DNA from: Pirellulaceae bacterium
GTDB taxonomy: Bacteria; Planctomycetota; Planctomycetia; Pirellulales; Pirellulaceae
Assembly: GCA_028281725.1 (NCBI GenBank)
Contig: JANQJJ010000343.1
Coordinates: 1 to 37,978, forward strand
Reading direction: 5' to 3'
Length of the DNA stretch: 37,978 nucleotides
How positions within the stretch are numbered: the first letter of the stretch is position 1; the number at the start of each line of letters is the position of its first letter. The translations under genes were made by a program, and so were the position numbers. Below are positions 24,615-32,092 of this stretch, in pieces. The notes under the pieces are model-generated. The model searched no databases. It saw only the letters and a program-made list of their open reading frames with translations, and was not told the DNA's origin.

Positions 24615-25397
24615 GTGCGTTTGGAGACTGAGATTGGCCGAGTCGTCTGGCATGACCTACTGACCAGCGATGTAGCCAGGGCAAGGCGTTTCTACGCGGA
24701 ATTGCTTGGATGGGAATACAGGATCGAACACGCCGCGGACTTCGTCTGGAAGCCTGGCGAGGCGCAGTACCCGTTGATTATCGGCGGTGGAGCAGCGCAC
24801 GGCGGGTTCGTCGATTCCGGAGACGAGTTCCGTTCCCACTGGGTAGCTTACGTGATGGTCGAGGATGTCGACGCCGCTACGGAAAAGGCAAAGAGGCTTG
24901 GCGCGAAGATCCAGCGGGAGCCTTTCGATGCTCCAGGCGTTGGTCGCAACGCCATGATCCGGGATCCCCAGGGAGCCACCATTTGCCTCCACGTCGCCAC
25001 ACACGACTTTCCCGCGCCCACCGGCACGTTTTTGCGGGATGAGCTGCTCACCGGCGACGTCGAGCAGGCCGGCGAATTCTACCGAACACTTTTTGGGTGG
25101 CCAGCGAGTCAGGCCGACGGTGGTCGGGTGACTCAGCATGCCACCTTCCAGCGCGCCGGCCAGCACGAAGTGATCGGAGCCCGGAGGCGGCCTATAGAGT
25201 CCGCGAAGCCAGCGGCCTGGATACCCTATTTGGCGACCGACGACGTCGAGGCCACCACCCGCAAGGCAGCGGCGCTCGGCGCGAGCTTGCGCATGGAGAA
25301 AACGGATGTCCCTGGCTCAGACCGGTGCGCGGTCCTAGAAGATCCGACCGGCGCGCCTTTTGGATTGCAGTCGCGGCCCGAATTCCCCAGGTCCTAA
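24615..25397 (+). CDS. VOC-family protein with two glyoxalase-like domains
   Basis: This 260-residue cytoplasmic protein is made of two vicinal-oxygen-chelate domains, about residues 5-128 and 133-256. The first has WHDLLTSDVARARRFYAELLGW and IRDPQGATICLH; the second has RDELLTGDVEQAGEFYRTLFGW and LEDPTGAPFGLQ. This is the usual pattern for the CFP32/SgaA-like group of double VOC proteins, for which no single reaction is established; glyoxalase, dioxygenase or antibiotic-binding roles occur in the superfamily. The start is the GTG at 24615 with AGGAGGA just upstream. It stands alone on + between the BlaI promoter and a convergent membrane protein gene. Confidence 0.92.
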   Translation: MRLETEIGRVVWHDLLTSDVARARRFYAELLGWEYRIEHAADFVWKPGEAQYPLIIGGGAAHGGFVDSGDEFRSHWVAYVMVEDVDAATEKAKRLGAKIQREPFDAPGVGRNAMIRDPQGATICLHVATHDFPAPTGTFLRDELLTGDVEQAGEFYRTLFGWPASQADGGRVTQHATFQRAGQHEVIGARRRPIESAKPAAWIPYLATDDVEATTRKAAALGASLRMEKTDVPGSDRCAVLEDPTGAPFGLQSRPEFPRS

Positions 25398-25469
25398 GCT
25401 CAGAAGGGCACGCGTCATACCAGACAGTCGTGAATCCTATTGGCCTGCCAAAATTCATCTGGTACTTGC

Positions 25470-26243
25470 TTAGGCGTTGGCCTCTGTTTTGACTGCACCT
25501 GCTGTACATGGGCGCAGGTCCATCTCAGTGGTACTGTTTTTCCTCTTCTCGAGCAAACGCCACGCGACGAGCAGATTCACGAGAACCAAAAGGGGAACTC
25601 CGATCACGGAGGCGATCGACATCGGGAACTCAAATACGGCCCGTGCATCTGGTTGACCTGTGAAGACCTGCAGCGGCCCCGGCAGTCCCAGCTGCAACAA
25701 GATGGGTGCTGCCGGAACGATGACCAAAGCCCCAGTTAGATTCCAGAGCAAAAACTGACGGTCGGACAGGCGATCCGCTCTGACTCTCCCGAGCACCCAA
25801 AACGTAGACAGCGCGTAAGCCAAATCGGGCAATCCTACCAAGATTTCAAAGTAGACCGGGAATTCTCTTCGGCTGGCTCCCACCAAAGTTCCCAGAGCGG
25901 CTAGACGCAACATGTGGAAGTAGATGAAGGGCTCGCGGCCGGTCGCGTCCACAGCTCTCCCCAGCTCACTCCTGAGCTGGGAACTCCCGAGGACCGGCGC
26001 GACGCAGGCGACCACGGTAACCAGTTGGAGCCAGAAGCCCGGGTAGGTTCTCAAAAGCGCCTCGGAAACGTAGATTCCCTGAAAACCGGCGGTGGTTGCT
26101 ATGGCCGAGTAAGCCACGAGCCACAACCAGAACATGGCCAGACGCGGCGGTGGAAATCGTTTGCCTGGCCGGCCTCTTTGGAAGACGGCAAACAAGAATA
26201 AGAGTTCGGCGGCAAGCAGAAATGGGGGCAGTGGCACTCGCAT
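25470..26243 (-). CDS. Multi-pass membrane protein of unknown function, MarR-linked
   Basis: This protein of 257 residues has about seven or eight hydrophobic helices and no known catalytic motif. Recognisable segments are FWLWLVAYSAIATTAGFQGI, the HMLRLAALGTLVGASRREFP helix, LVGLPDLAYALSTFWVL and LLQLGLPGPLQVF. Two adjacent ATG codons (26246 and 26243) are possible; AGGAGG at 26250-26255 has better spacing (six bases) to the second. A MarR regulator gene lies directly upstream on the same strand, and a near copy of the MarR operator lies between them. An efflux or membrane-stress function under MarR control is a guess from context only. The C-terminal 20 residues are hydrophilic and poorly structured. 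Confidence 0.8.
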   Translation of the reverse strand: MRVPLPPFLLAAELLFLFAVFQRGRPGKRFPPPRLAMFWLWLVAYSAIATTAGFQGIYVSEALLRTYPGFWLQLVTVVACVAPVLGSSQLRSELGRAVDATGREPFIYFHMLRLAALGTLVGASRREFPVYFEILVGLPDLAYALSTFWVLGRVRADRLSDRQFLLWNLTGALVIVPAAPILLQLGLPGPLQVFTGQPDARAVFEFPMSIASVIGVPLLVLVNLLVAWRLLEKRKNSTTEMDLRPCTAGAVKTEANA

Positions 26244-26347
26244 CATTCTCCTCCTTTGGCAGTCGTTTGAGCTTTACCCGTGCGGCAGGCGTCGCACGAC
26301 AGAAGCGGATGTGGAAGAATCGGCTCTTGGAAGGCCTCTGGAAAAAG

Positions 26348-26359
26348 CTGCACATACAG
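26348..26359. promoter_or_regulatory. Second MarR-type operator, upstream of the membrane protein gene
   Basis: CTGCACATACAG differs at two positions from the perfect palindrome at 26837-26848. The eight bases that follow (26360-26367) are also identical to those beside the other copy, so 18 of 20 positions match, in opposite orientation. It lies about 105 bp upstream of the membrane protein start. Confidence 0.6.
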
Positions 26360-26377
26360 GTAATGGACTAAAAAAAT

Positions 26378-26821
26378 CTAGGCGAATCCCTGGCGCCGGA
26401 CGAACGACCGGAGAGCGTCGACGCCGGTTGGGGTCAGCAATTCTGCCGCCTGCTGCTGAGCCTTGCTCCAAGCGGGAATTGCCCGCCGCAGCAGTTTTCT
26501 CCCTTCGGCCGTCAGTTGGAACGGGCGCTGGCGGGCGTCCTCTCCGGTGGTCTCTTCGAGCCAGCCATTGGATCGCATCCGATCCAAATTACGGCTCAGC
26601 GTGGAGTTATCCAACTGCAGTTCGCTACAGATATCAGCCTGCCGTAACAGCCCTCGTTCTTCGGCAAGTGCCAGCATCGCCAACTGGGGCGCCCGCAAGC
26701 CCAGCGGCCGAAGCGCATCGTCGTATAGCTTGGTCACCACGCGGTTGGCCATCCGCATTCTCAATCCCAGGCACTCGTCGATGACTTGTCCGGCAGCTGA
26801 TTTTCGTTTCGCGTTTCCCAT
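26378..26821 (-). CDS. MarR-family transcriptional regulator
   Basis: This winged-helix regulator of 147 residues has an N-terminal dimerisation helix (GQVIDECLGLRMRMANRVVT). Next comes APQLAMLALAEERG, the recognition region QADICSELQLDNSTLSRNLDRM, and the wing GEDARQRPFQLTAEGRKLLRRA. A C-terminal helix completes the dimer interface. MarR proteins bind palindromes over their own promoter and release on binding phenolics, oxidants or other small molecules. The ATG at 26821 has GGAGG five bases upstream; an in-frame start 15 codons earlier would lie over the operator and is rejected. A perfect operator-like palindrome covers its -10 element, and a second copy precedes the downstream membrane protein gene, the likely target. 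Confidence 0.92.
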   Translation of the reverse strand: MGNAKRKSAAGQVIDECLGLRMRMANRVVTKLYDDALRPLGLRAPQLAMLALAEERGLLRQADICSELQLDNSTLSRNLDRMRSNGWLEETTGEDARQRPFQLTAEGRKLLRRAIPAWSKAQQQAAELLTPTGVDALRSFVRRQGFA

Positions 26822-26836
26822 CTCTACCTCCATTAC

Positions 26837-26848
26837 CTGTATATACAG
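26837..26848. promoter_or_regulatory. MarR operator, perfect 12-bp palindrome
   Basis: CTGTATATACAG is a perfect palindrome 15 bp upstream of the MarR start codon and covers the -10 hexamer of its promoter, as expected for autorepression. Confidence 0.7.
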
Positions 26849-26866
26849 ATATCGGAAGGGAGTCAA
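26838..26866 (-). promoter_or_regulatory. marR promoter
   Basis: Reading leftwards, TTGACT (26861-26866) and TATACA (26838-26843) are 17 bp apart. They match the -35 consensus at 5 of 6 and the -10 at 4 of 6 positions. The palindrome at 26837-26848 overlaps the -10. Confidence 0.55.
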
Positions 26867-26941
26867 GCCCGCGTGACGCCGGACGGGAGATTTTGTTGCC
26901 GGACGAAGTTGCGAATTGTTCGCTTGTTACTGTCGCCTAGG

Positions 26942-27142
26942 ACTTTGGTTAACGATCCGTGTTGTGGATCAGGCTGGATGTTGCTGTCTGCCGCGAAGGT
27001 GCAACCGAATTGGCAGTTTGTCAGAGAAGACGTTGATCTGCGGTGCGTTCGCAAGACTGCGATCAATCTAGGGTTCCGCAACCACTACGGTCATGTGGCT
27101 CATGGAAATTCGCTGACCAAGCGGCAAACTATATTCCTGATA
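26942..27142 (+). pseudogene. Internal fragment of an N6-adenine DNA methylase
   Basis: In one + frame this stretch reads TLVNDPCCGSGWMLLSAAKV, then WQFVREDVDLRCVRKTAINL and GFRNHYGHVAHGNSLT. DPCCGSG is methyltransferase motif I (S-adenosylmethionine binding), and the following segment matches the N-6 DNA methylase family (HsdM-like or orphan methylases), where VGQDVDLRCVRMTAINL-type sequence is characteristic. The catalytic NPP[FY] motif and both ends of the protein are missing and the frame runs into the 3' end of the oppositely oriented propeller gene. It is therefore a remnant of about 67 codons, not a working gene. It marks a past insertion or deletion at this site. Confidence 0.7.
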
Positions 27143-27173
27143 ATGTCAAATGTCTGGGCAACATTCTGGACGC

Positions 27174-28505
27174 TTAGAGTGATAGGTCATAGCAGACGAC
27201 TTCTCGATCGTTTCGCACGAAGAGTCTCTGGTCGGCGATTGCGGGATAGGTCCAGACGTAGTCGCGGCCCATCGTTCTGCCAGTGGGATCGATGGCGTGA
27301 AAGCGTCCGGTCTCTTGGTATCCTGCTGGCGTCAGCTCCGCTGAAATGAAGTCGCCCGTTTCGCTGAGAATGAAGAACTGCTTTTCGTTCAACTGCATAA
27401 GGAAGGCGGATCCATGAGCCCCGCCACGACCACGCGTTGAGCCGGTTGTGGGGAGTGCCGACTGCCAAAGACGTTCGCCGTCGGAAGCCCTCGCGCAGAC
27501 CAAGGCACCGCTGCGAATGTCCGCTCCGTACAGATGCCCGCCCGTAAAGATCGCGTTGCTGGTGGCGAGGTAAACGCCAGTCTTGGTCGATCCTTTCCAC
27601 AAGATACTCGCTGCAGGCTTCCCGCTGGAGAGCTTGAACATGGCACCGACACTGCCCTCACCGCCAGCGAACAGTAAACCGTTCTCGTGGACCGGCGGAA
27701 GGACAGACATGCCGTAGGCAGGCTTCAACACATGCTGCCAGTAAACCTGACCGGTCGCCGGATTCAGGCCGCTGAGCTGCTCGGGGCTCCAGATGACCAG
27801 CTGGTCCGTTGCGCCCCACCGGACGATGGTTGGAGGACAGTATCCGGTTTCTTTGCACGACAGTGCTCGCCACCTTTCCTTTCCGGTCTTGCGATCGAAT
27901 GCGACCACCAGGCTGCCGCTGCCGCCGACCATGCAGATCACGTTGTCTCCATAGACCAATGGCGATGCTGCATGTCCCCAAAGCGGCGTCTGTGCACCAA
28001 ACTCACCCTTGCACTGTCGATGCCAGCGTTTCTCTCCGCTCGACGTATCCAAACACGTCAAGTCGCCTTCGGCTCCGAGAACGTACGCCAATCCGTCATG
28101 AATTGTTGGCGTTGCTCGTGGGCCGCTACCGTACGATACCGCGTACTTGCGATCGTACTTGTGTTCCCAAAGCACATCGCCCGTCTTGGCATTCAGACAA
28201 AGCAATCGTTCCTCACCGGTCAGCTCATCCCGCTTACCGGCATTGTTCGTGACGTCACCGGAAGTTTTGACGTAGTCGAATACGAAGACACGGCCATTCG
28301 CCGCCGCCGGCCCGGAGTAGCCAAGTCCAACCTCCCGCCGCCACAACGGCTTCAAGCCGTCCTGCGGAATGACTGTGAGAATATCCTGCGCGGGCACAAC
28401 GCCATCTCGCGTTGGCCCGTTCCACTGTGGCCAGTCAGCGGCACGCGTGTACGATACGAGCAAGCAAGCACAACCCAACGCAGCGATGCGGAAAAAAGAA
28501 GACAT
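27174..28505 (-). CDS. Exported PQQ-like beta-propeller protein
   Basis: This 443-residue protein has a signal peptide (RIAALGCACLLVSYTRA) and repeated beta-propeller blades of the PQQ/BamB type. Typical blade signatures include ADWPQWNGPTRDGV, LLCLNAKTGDVLWEHKYD, LTCLDTSSGEKRWHRQC, VAFDRKTGKERWRA and LNPATGQVYWQHVL. Such propellers act as scaffolds or quinoprotein-like enzymes. Planctomycetes encode many of these, usually of unknown ligand; the family start PxWPQWxGPxRDG is typical for them. Here no PQQ ligands can be assigned with certainty. A weak AGGA precedes the ATG. The gene is divergent from the propeller protein gene at 28713, sharing a control region of about 200 bp. Confidence 0.9.
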   Translation of the reverse strand: MSSFFRIAALGCACLLVSYTRAADWPQWNGPTRDGVVPAQDILTVIPQDGLKPLWRREVGLGYSGPAAANGRVFVFDYVKTSGDVTNNAGKRDELTGEERLLCLNAKTGDVLWEHKYDRKYAVSYGSGPRATPTIHDGLAYVLGAEGDLTCLDTSSGEKRWHRQCKGEFGAQTPLWGHAASPLVYGDNVICMVGGSGSLVVAFDRKTGKERWRALSCKETGYCPPTIVRWGATDQLVIWSPEQLSGLNPATGQVYWQHVLKPAYGMSVLPPVHENGLLFAGGEGSVGAMFKLSSGKPAASILWKGSTKTGVYLATSNAIFTGGHLYGADIRSGALVCARASDGERLWQSALPTTGSTRGRGGAHGSAFLMQLNEKQFFILSETGDFISAELTPAGYQETGRFHAIDPTGRTMGRDYVWTYPAIADQRLFVRNDREVVCYDLSL

Positions 28506-28712
28506 GATGTCCTAGCGGTCAATACAGTTTTGAGCAGAAGTAAAGTTGAAAGTCACATTGTACTTGATTTATGGAGCAATTCCGACATGACAGAAGTTCG
28601 TCATGGTACGATGCTGCCAAGTAGATGAAAGTCATCGAGCATCGCGTTAGGCTTGGGACATTCAAACTCACTCAGATTGTTCAGTGTTGTAGAGATCAGG
28701 AAGAAATCAAGA

Positions 28713-30002
28713 ATGAAGTTACGAATGTCAAGAAGAGCCGCATTGCAAACGATCGCGGCGGCTTCAACGGTCCCGCTCGTCGAATCACTCGCAATCGGAC
28801 TGGACAGCCGACCGGAATTCCCGCCCGTTCGCACGATCTCTGGCGGTCCGAAGCATCATTGGTTTGGCTACTACGACAAACTTGAGTTCGACCCGACGAA
28901 CCGTTACGTACTTTCCAACGAAGTCGACTTCGAGGGACGTACGCCGCGGGCTGATGATACCATTCGAGTGGGGATGGTTGACACCGATTCCAACGACAAT
29001 TGGATTGAGCTGGGTACAAGCAACGCGTGGGGCTGGCAACAGGGGTGCATGCTGCAGTGGCGGCCGCAGTCCGATTTGGAAGTGGTGTGGAACGATCGAG
29101 AAGGTGAACGTTACGTCTGCCGAATCAAGAACGTGAAGACCTCGGAGACTCGAACGCTGCCGCGACCGATCTACGCACTCAGTCCGGACGGCAAGTGGGC
29201 TATCACCGCCGACTTTGCTCGAATACAGCGCATGCGGCCCGGCTACGGATACGTTGGCCTCGAAGGTCAGTATCCGCAGGAGCGCGCGCCGGAAAACTCG
29301 GGTGTCTGGAAAATGAACCTGGAGACCGGGGAATCGCAACTGATCTTCTCGTTGGCAGACGCCGCCAAGATCGATTATCGAGGCAAGCAGTTGTCTGATA
29401 AATGGAATTACTTCAACCACTTGCTGATCAGTCCGGACAGCAATCGCTTTATCGTGCTTCACCGCTGGCGCGACAGTACAGGCAGCGGTCCGAATGCCGA
29501 GCCGACTGGCCGATTCACGACAAGAATGTTCACGGTCAACATGGACGGTTCAGAACGCTACATTCTCGATCCTTCCGGGTACACGTCGCACTTCATCTGG
29601 CGCGACGCCCAGCACGTTTGCGCGTGGACTCGGCCCGCTGGTAGCAAAGATGCGTTTTATCTTTTCAAGGACCGAACGGACGAAGTTGAGATCGTTGGTG
29701 AAGGTGTCATGACGCGCAACGGTCACAACACCTATGTGCCCAACACGGACTATGAATGGATTCTTAACGATACGTACCCAGATAAGCGGACTCGCGAACA
29801 GAAACCCTATCTGTTTCATGTTCCGACCGGTCGAAAAGTTGAGTTGGGCGGCTTTCGGTCACCGCCGGAGTACACCGGAGAATGGCGTTGCGACACGCAC
29901 CCACGCAGCAGCAACGACGGAAAACTCGTCGCCATCGACTCGCCACACACAGGTGAAGGCCGACAGGTACACCTGATCGATGTCAGTGACATTGTCGGTT
30001 AG
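28713..30002 (+). CDS. Tat-exported beta-propeller-like protein of unknown function
   Basis: This 429-residue protein begins with a twin-arginine type signal, RMSRRAALQTIAAASTVPLV. The mature part contains TolB/PD40-like propeller strands: HWFGYYDKLEFDPTNRYVL, LPRPIYALSPDGKWAITADF, HLLISPDSNRFIVLHRW, CDTHPRSSNDGKLVAIDSP. The pattern xxSPDGKxxxxxD repeats. Related oligogalacturonide-lyase-like and TolB-type propellers bind saccharides or proteins, but no catalytic motif can be assigned here. I chose the ATG at 28713, as AGGAAG lies upstream and the signal follows immediately; ATG at 28725 is an alternative, and the open frame to 28653 looks non-coding. Its last 20 bases overlap an antisense frame. 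Confidence 0.8.
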   Translation: MKLRMSRRAALQTIAAASTVPLVESLAIGLDSRPEFPPVRTISGGPKHHWFGYYDKLEFDPTNRYVLSNEVDFEGRTPRADDTIRVGMVDTDSNDNWIELGTSNAWGWQQGCMLQWRPQSDLEVVWNDREGERYVCRIKNVKTSETRTLPRPIYALSPDGKWAITADFARIQRMRPGYGYVGLEGQYPQERAPENSGVWKMNLETGESQLIFSLADAAKIDYRGKQLSDKWNYFNHLLISPDSNRFIVLHRWRDSTGSGPNAEPTGRFTTRMFTVNMDGSERYILDPSGYTSHFIWRDAQHVCAWTRPAGSKDAFYLFKDRTDEVEIVGEGVMTRNGHNTYVPNTDYEWILNDTYPDKRTREQKPYLFHVPTGRKVELGGFRSPPEYTGEWRCDTHPRSSNDGKLVAIDSPHTGEGRQVHLIDVSDIVG

Positions 30003-30210
30003 ATTCAGTGAAACTTGTCACAGGGACAGTGTCCCGGCCCGCAAGCAGTCCTTCAATGACGATCGACAACTCTTCAGGAAGCTCCGACTTCAGTCGCGGA
30101 AGGAATTCGCTCGCGTCATCCCGGTCTACGCTTTCGGTATCGAGCATTGCCAGCGGCTCTGCCTCCTCGAGCTCAACGCAAGTAAATCGGCGGAGTGCCC
30201 CTCGGCCCAC
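29983..30210 (-). pseudogene. Possible remnant of an unidentified gene, 75 codons
   Basis: Directly after the M28 peptidase stop, a - frame reads GALRRFTCVELEEAEPLAML, then DRDDASEFLPRLKSELPEEL and SIVIEGLLAGRDTVPV. The charged, amphipathic composition is protein-like and differs from the usual shadow frames, but I recognise no family. A GTG at 30210 could start it, with no ribosome site. The 3' end runs into the convergent propeller gene. It could be a small real gene, or the tail of a gene truncated when the M28 locus was assembled. Confidence 0.3.
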
Positions 30211-30218
30211 GAGTAAGC

Positions 30219-31109
30219 CTATCCGAGCAACTTTCGCATTGCCGCCGCAACGCCAAGGGTGACTTCGGTCATTCTTGGGTAATCGAGTGTTTCGGGTGTG
30301 TCGGTGGGTTGGTGGTAGTTGGGATTGCGCAGGAAGCTCGTGTCGGTGAGCATCAACGCAGGATAGCCTTGGTCCCAGAACGAACTGTTGTCGCTGAGGC
30401 GTATCTCGTGGATTCTTTCGGGCAGGCATATTGAGAAGAGTGGCATCCGGCGGGTGCCGCGTTTGAAGCCTCGGCGGAATCGCCAACACAGCTTCCAAGA
30501 CGGCATGTTACCGACCGCGGCGATAAAGTTGCCTCGTTGCGGAAAGAACCGATGCGCCCATTTAGGTATACCCGGCGGAACTGCCTGCGAGCCTTTGGCC
30601 AGACTGTAGTACCCGACCATTTCCAAGCAGAGCATTCCAACAATGTTGTCACCGCGAGAGCGTGACTGGCGAGCATGATGCTGGCTGCCCATGGAATCGG
30701 TGTGGAAGTAAGGTGGTTCCTCGCAGGCAAAGGCGACGTAGCGTGCGGTTCGTTTTCCGTTGTGATCGCGGAGCAGTCGGCTGACCTCCAACAACACTGC
30801 TACGGCTGATGCATTGTCGTCCGCACCGGGAGTGCAATAGACGGTGTCGTAATGGGCACCGAGCAAGACGATTTCGTCGGCACGCTTTGATCCAGAAGAC
30901 TCGACGATCAGGTTCGTCGCTTCATCGCCACCCGCGTCGTAGCACTCCCGTTCACTCTTGTAGCCCATTTCAGACCACTGACTTTCGATGTATCCGAGCG
31001 TGGCCCAAATTGTTTTGGGCTTGTTTAAGGTGCGCGGACCGATCAATCCCGCAAGCCGATCGACATGCAGGCGCAGCTTGGCTTCGATCGTGTCGCGGTC
31101 AATCATCAT
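30219..31109 (-). CDS. M28-family metallopeptidase (aminopeptidase type)
   Basis: This 296-residue zinc peptidase has no signal peptide. The di-zinc ligands are visible: LGAHYDTV (His), GADDNASA (bridging Asp), ACEEPPYF (catalytic Glu plus ligand Glu), a distal acidic residue in CLEMVGYY, and NYHQPTDTPE near the C-terminus (His). Family members remove N-terminal residues from peptides or process small amide substrates. The N-terminus (EAKLRLHVDRLAGLIGPRT) looks complete. The ATG at 31109 overlaps the stop of the upstream short ORF as TGATG and has no Shine-Dalgarno of its own, so translation probably depends on coupling to the upstream frames. It would then be the last product of the toxin-antitoxin operon. 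Confidence 0.9.
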   Translation of the reverse strand: MMIDRDTIEAKLRLHVDRLAGLIGPRTLNKPKTIWATLGYIESQWSEMGYKSERECYDAGGDEATNLIVESSGSKRADEIVLLGAHYDTVYCTPGADDNASAVAVLLEVSRLLRDHNGKRTARYVAFACEEPPYFHTDSMGSQHHARQSRSRGDNIVGMLCLEMVGYYSLAKGSQAVPPGIPKWAHRFFPQRGNFIAAVGNMPSWKLCWRFRRGFKRGTRRMPLFSICLPERIHEIRLSDNSSFWDQGYPALMLTDTSFLRNPNYHQPTDTPETLDYPRMTEVTLGVAAAMRKLLG

Positions 31110-31267
31110 CAGTACAGTGGAGCAAGTTGGCAGAAGAAAGATCGGTGTCGTTCAGGCGGGCCAAGCAGTCGTGCCCCTTGGACAGCAGAGACACCTTCAT
31201 ACGGCAACCCAAGTGCATCGCCCAAGGCAGTTCCCAAAATGCATCCGACGATGGGATCGCGGTTCAT
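31109..31267 (-). pseudogene. N-terminal fragment of an ADP-ribosylglycohydrolase
   Basis: A 52-codon frame reads MNRDPIVGCILGTALGDALG, then LPYEGVSAVQGARLLGPPER and HRSFF. This matches the N-terminus of the ADP-ribosylglycohydrolase (DraG/ADPRH-like) family, in which GxxLGxAxGDAxGxPxEG is the signature helix. The family normally continues for about 250 more residues, with a metal-binding SDDTE motif directly after this point. Here the frame leaves the homology after HRSFF and stops seven codons later. The start overlaps the GNAT stop (TAATG) and the stop overlaps the M28 start (TGATG). It cannot be an active hydrolase; it may now serve only to carry ribosomes from the toxin gene to the peptidase gene. 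Confidence 0.75.
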
Positions 31268-31767
31268 TACAGCTTCAACTTTGCGGCAGTCTTCACCGGG
31301 AGGAATAATCGAGACTTAATTCGTGGGAGCGACTGGAAGCCAAACTTTGAGTAAAACGCTACGGCCGCACTGTCTTTCGCGTCAACAACGATCACCGAAG
31401 CAGCTATCTCGTCGGCGGAACGGACACACCGCTTGAGTGCGTCGGCGAGCAATAAACTGCCAGTTCCTGGAAAGTCGTTGTCTCGAGCTAAACGTCCGAT
31501 CAAGATCCCGGGGACATCGGGGTAGCGGGCCATGCGCTTAGCGGATTCGTCGGGCAATCCTGTCAGTTCGATAGACGTCGCGCAGAGCGTGTAGTAACCC
31601 ACAACGCGTGAGGGATGGTCTTGCAGAACCATTACAAAGACCGCGGCTGCTTTCCGACGAATGTCTTGACTGGCGAAGCGATTGAGATACGTGTTGAGGA
31701 CCTCGACGCCGCAATCGAACTGCTTTCGATCGTGCCCCGCATTCAAAGCCTCGCAGATGAGCTTCAT
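31267..31767 (-). CDS. GNAT-type toxin (TacT-like acetyltransferase)
   Basis: This 166-residue GCN5-related acetyltransferase has the layout of the TacT/KacT/AtaT toxin group. It begins with the FDCGVEVLNTYLNRFASQD segment typical of these toxins, then VVGYYTLCATSIEL, the acetyl-CoA region GRLARDNDFPGTGSLLLADAL and the terminal AVAFYSKFGFQ with the conserved Tyr. Known members acetylate the amino group of charged tRNAs and stop translation. The gene follows a DUF1778 antitoxin with a one-base overlap (TGATG), the standard order for this system. The CoA loop has PGTG rather than the canonical [QR]-x-x-G-x-[GA], so activity may be changed. Tyr in FYSKFGF is kept. Confidence 0.9.
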   Translation of the reverse strand: MKLICEALNAGHDRKQFDCGVEVLNTYLNRFASQDIRRKAAAVFVMVLQDHPSRVVGYYTLCATSIELTGLPDESAKRMARYPDVPGILIGRLARDNDFPGTGSLLLADALKRCVRSADEIAASVIVVDAKDSAAVAFYSKFGFQSLPRIKSRLFLPVKTAAKLKL

Positions 31768-32042
31768 CAGCGACTTTCTACTTGCTTTCGATGGCGCCGA
31801 GCAGCATCGCGGAGCGCATCGTTTGGCGCTGCCGGAGAAAGTAGTGACTTGACGAGCACTTGGCTTTGACGCCTGTCGAGTTTGATTCGTTCGTGCTCGG
31901 CGATCACATCCCGGGCAGCCTGCTCAACGTTTCCAAGCACAAATTCTGAAACGGTGCGGCCGAGATACGCAGCCGCTCGTTCAATCAGTTCCTTTTGCTC
32001 AGCCGAAACACGCGTTTCGATACGTGCTGATCTTGTGTCCAT
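31767..32042 (-). CDS. DUF1778 ribbon-helix-helix antitoxin (TacA-like)
   Basis: This 91-residue antitoxin has an N-terminal ribbon-helix-helix domain: ARIETRVSAEQKELIERAAA, then YLGRTVSEFVLGNVEQAARD. The C-terminal extension (ERIKLDRRQSQVLVKSLLSP) is the part that, in this family, wraps around and inhibits the acetyltransferase. RHH antitoxins repress their own operon, best in complex with toxin. A perfect TTGTACGG-N7-CCGTACAA palindrome covers its promoter. GGAGG lies nine bases before the ATG. It overlaps the toxin gene by one base. Confidence 0.92.
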   Translation of the reverse strand: MDTRSARIETRVSAEQKELIERAAAYLGRTVSEFVLGNVEQAARDVIAEHERIKLDRRQSQVLVKSLLSPAAPNDALRDAARRHRKQVESR

Positions 32043-32063
32043 TTAAACATGCCTCCGCATTGA

Positions 32064-32092
32064 ATTGTACGGTGATTTGCCGTACAAGGCAA
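32064..32092 (-). promoter_or_regulatory. Promoter of the toxin-antitoxin operon
   Basis: Reading leftwards, TTGCCT (32087-32092) and TACAAT (32064-32069) are exactly 17 bp apart, matching the consensus at 4 of 6 and 5 of 6 positions. The start of transcription would be near 32057, giving a leader of about 15 nt that includes the GGAGG ribosome site. Confidence 0.6.
32065..32087. promoter_or_regulatory. Toxin-antitoxin operator, TTGTACGG-N7-CCGTACAA
   Basis: Perfect 8-bp arms (32065-32072 and 32080-32087) span the -10 to -35 interval of the antitoxin promoter. Size, symmetry and position fit a site for the ribbon-helix-helix antitoxin or the toxin-antitoxin complex. Confidence 0.78.

Noticed and set aside
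26134..26784. 216-codon open frame on + over the marR gene
   Set aside because: Antisense to a clear MarR protein; composition is Arg/Pro/Ala-rich and lacks domain character.
27687..28628. 313-codon open frame on + over the PQQ-propeller gene
   Set aside because: Antisense shadow; the propeller blades and signal peptide are on -.
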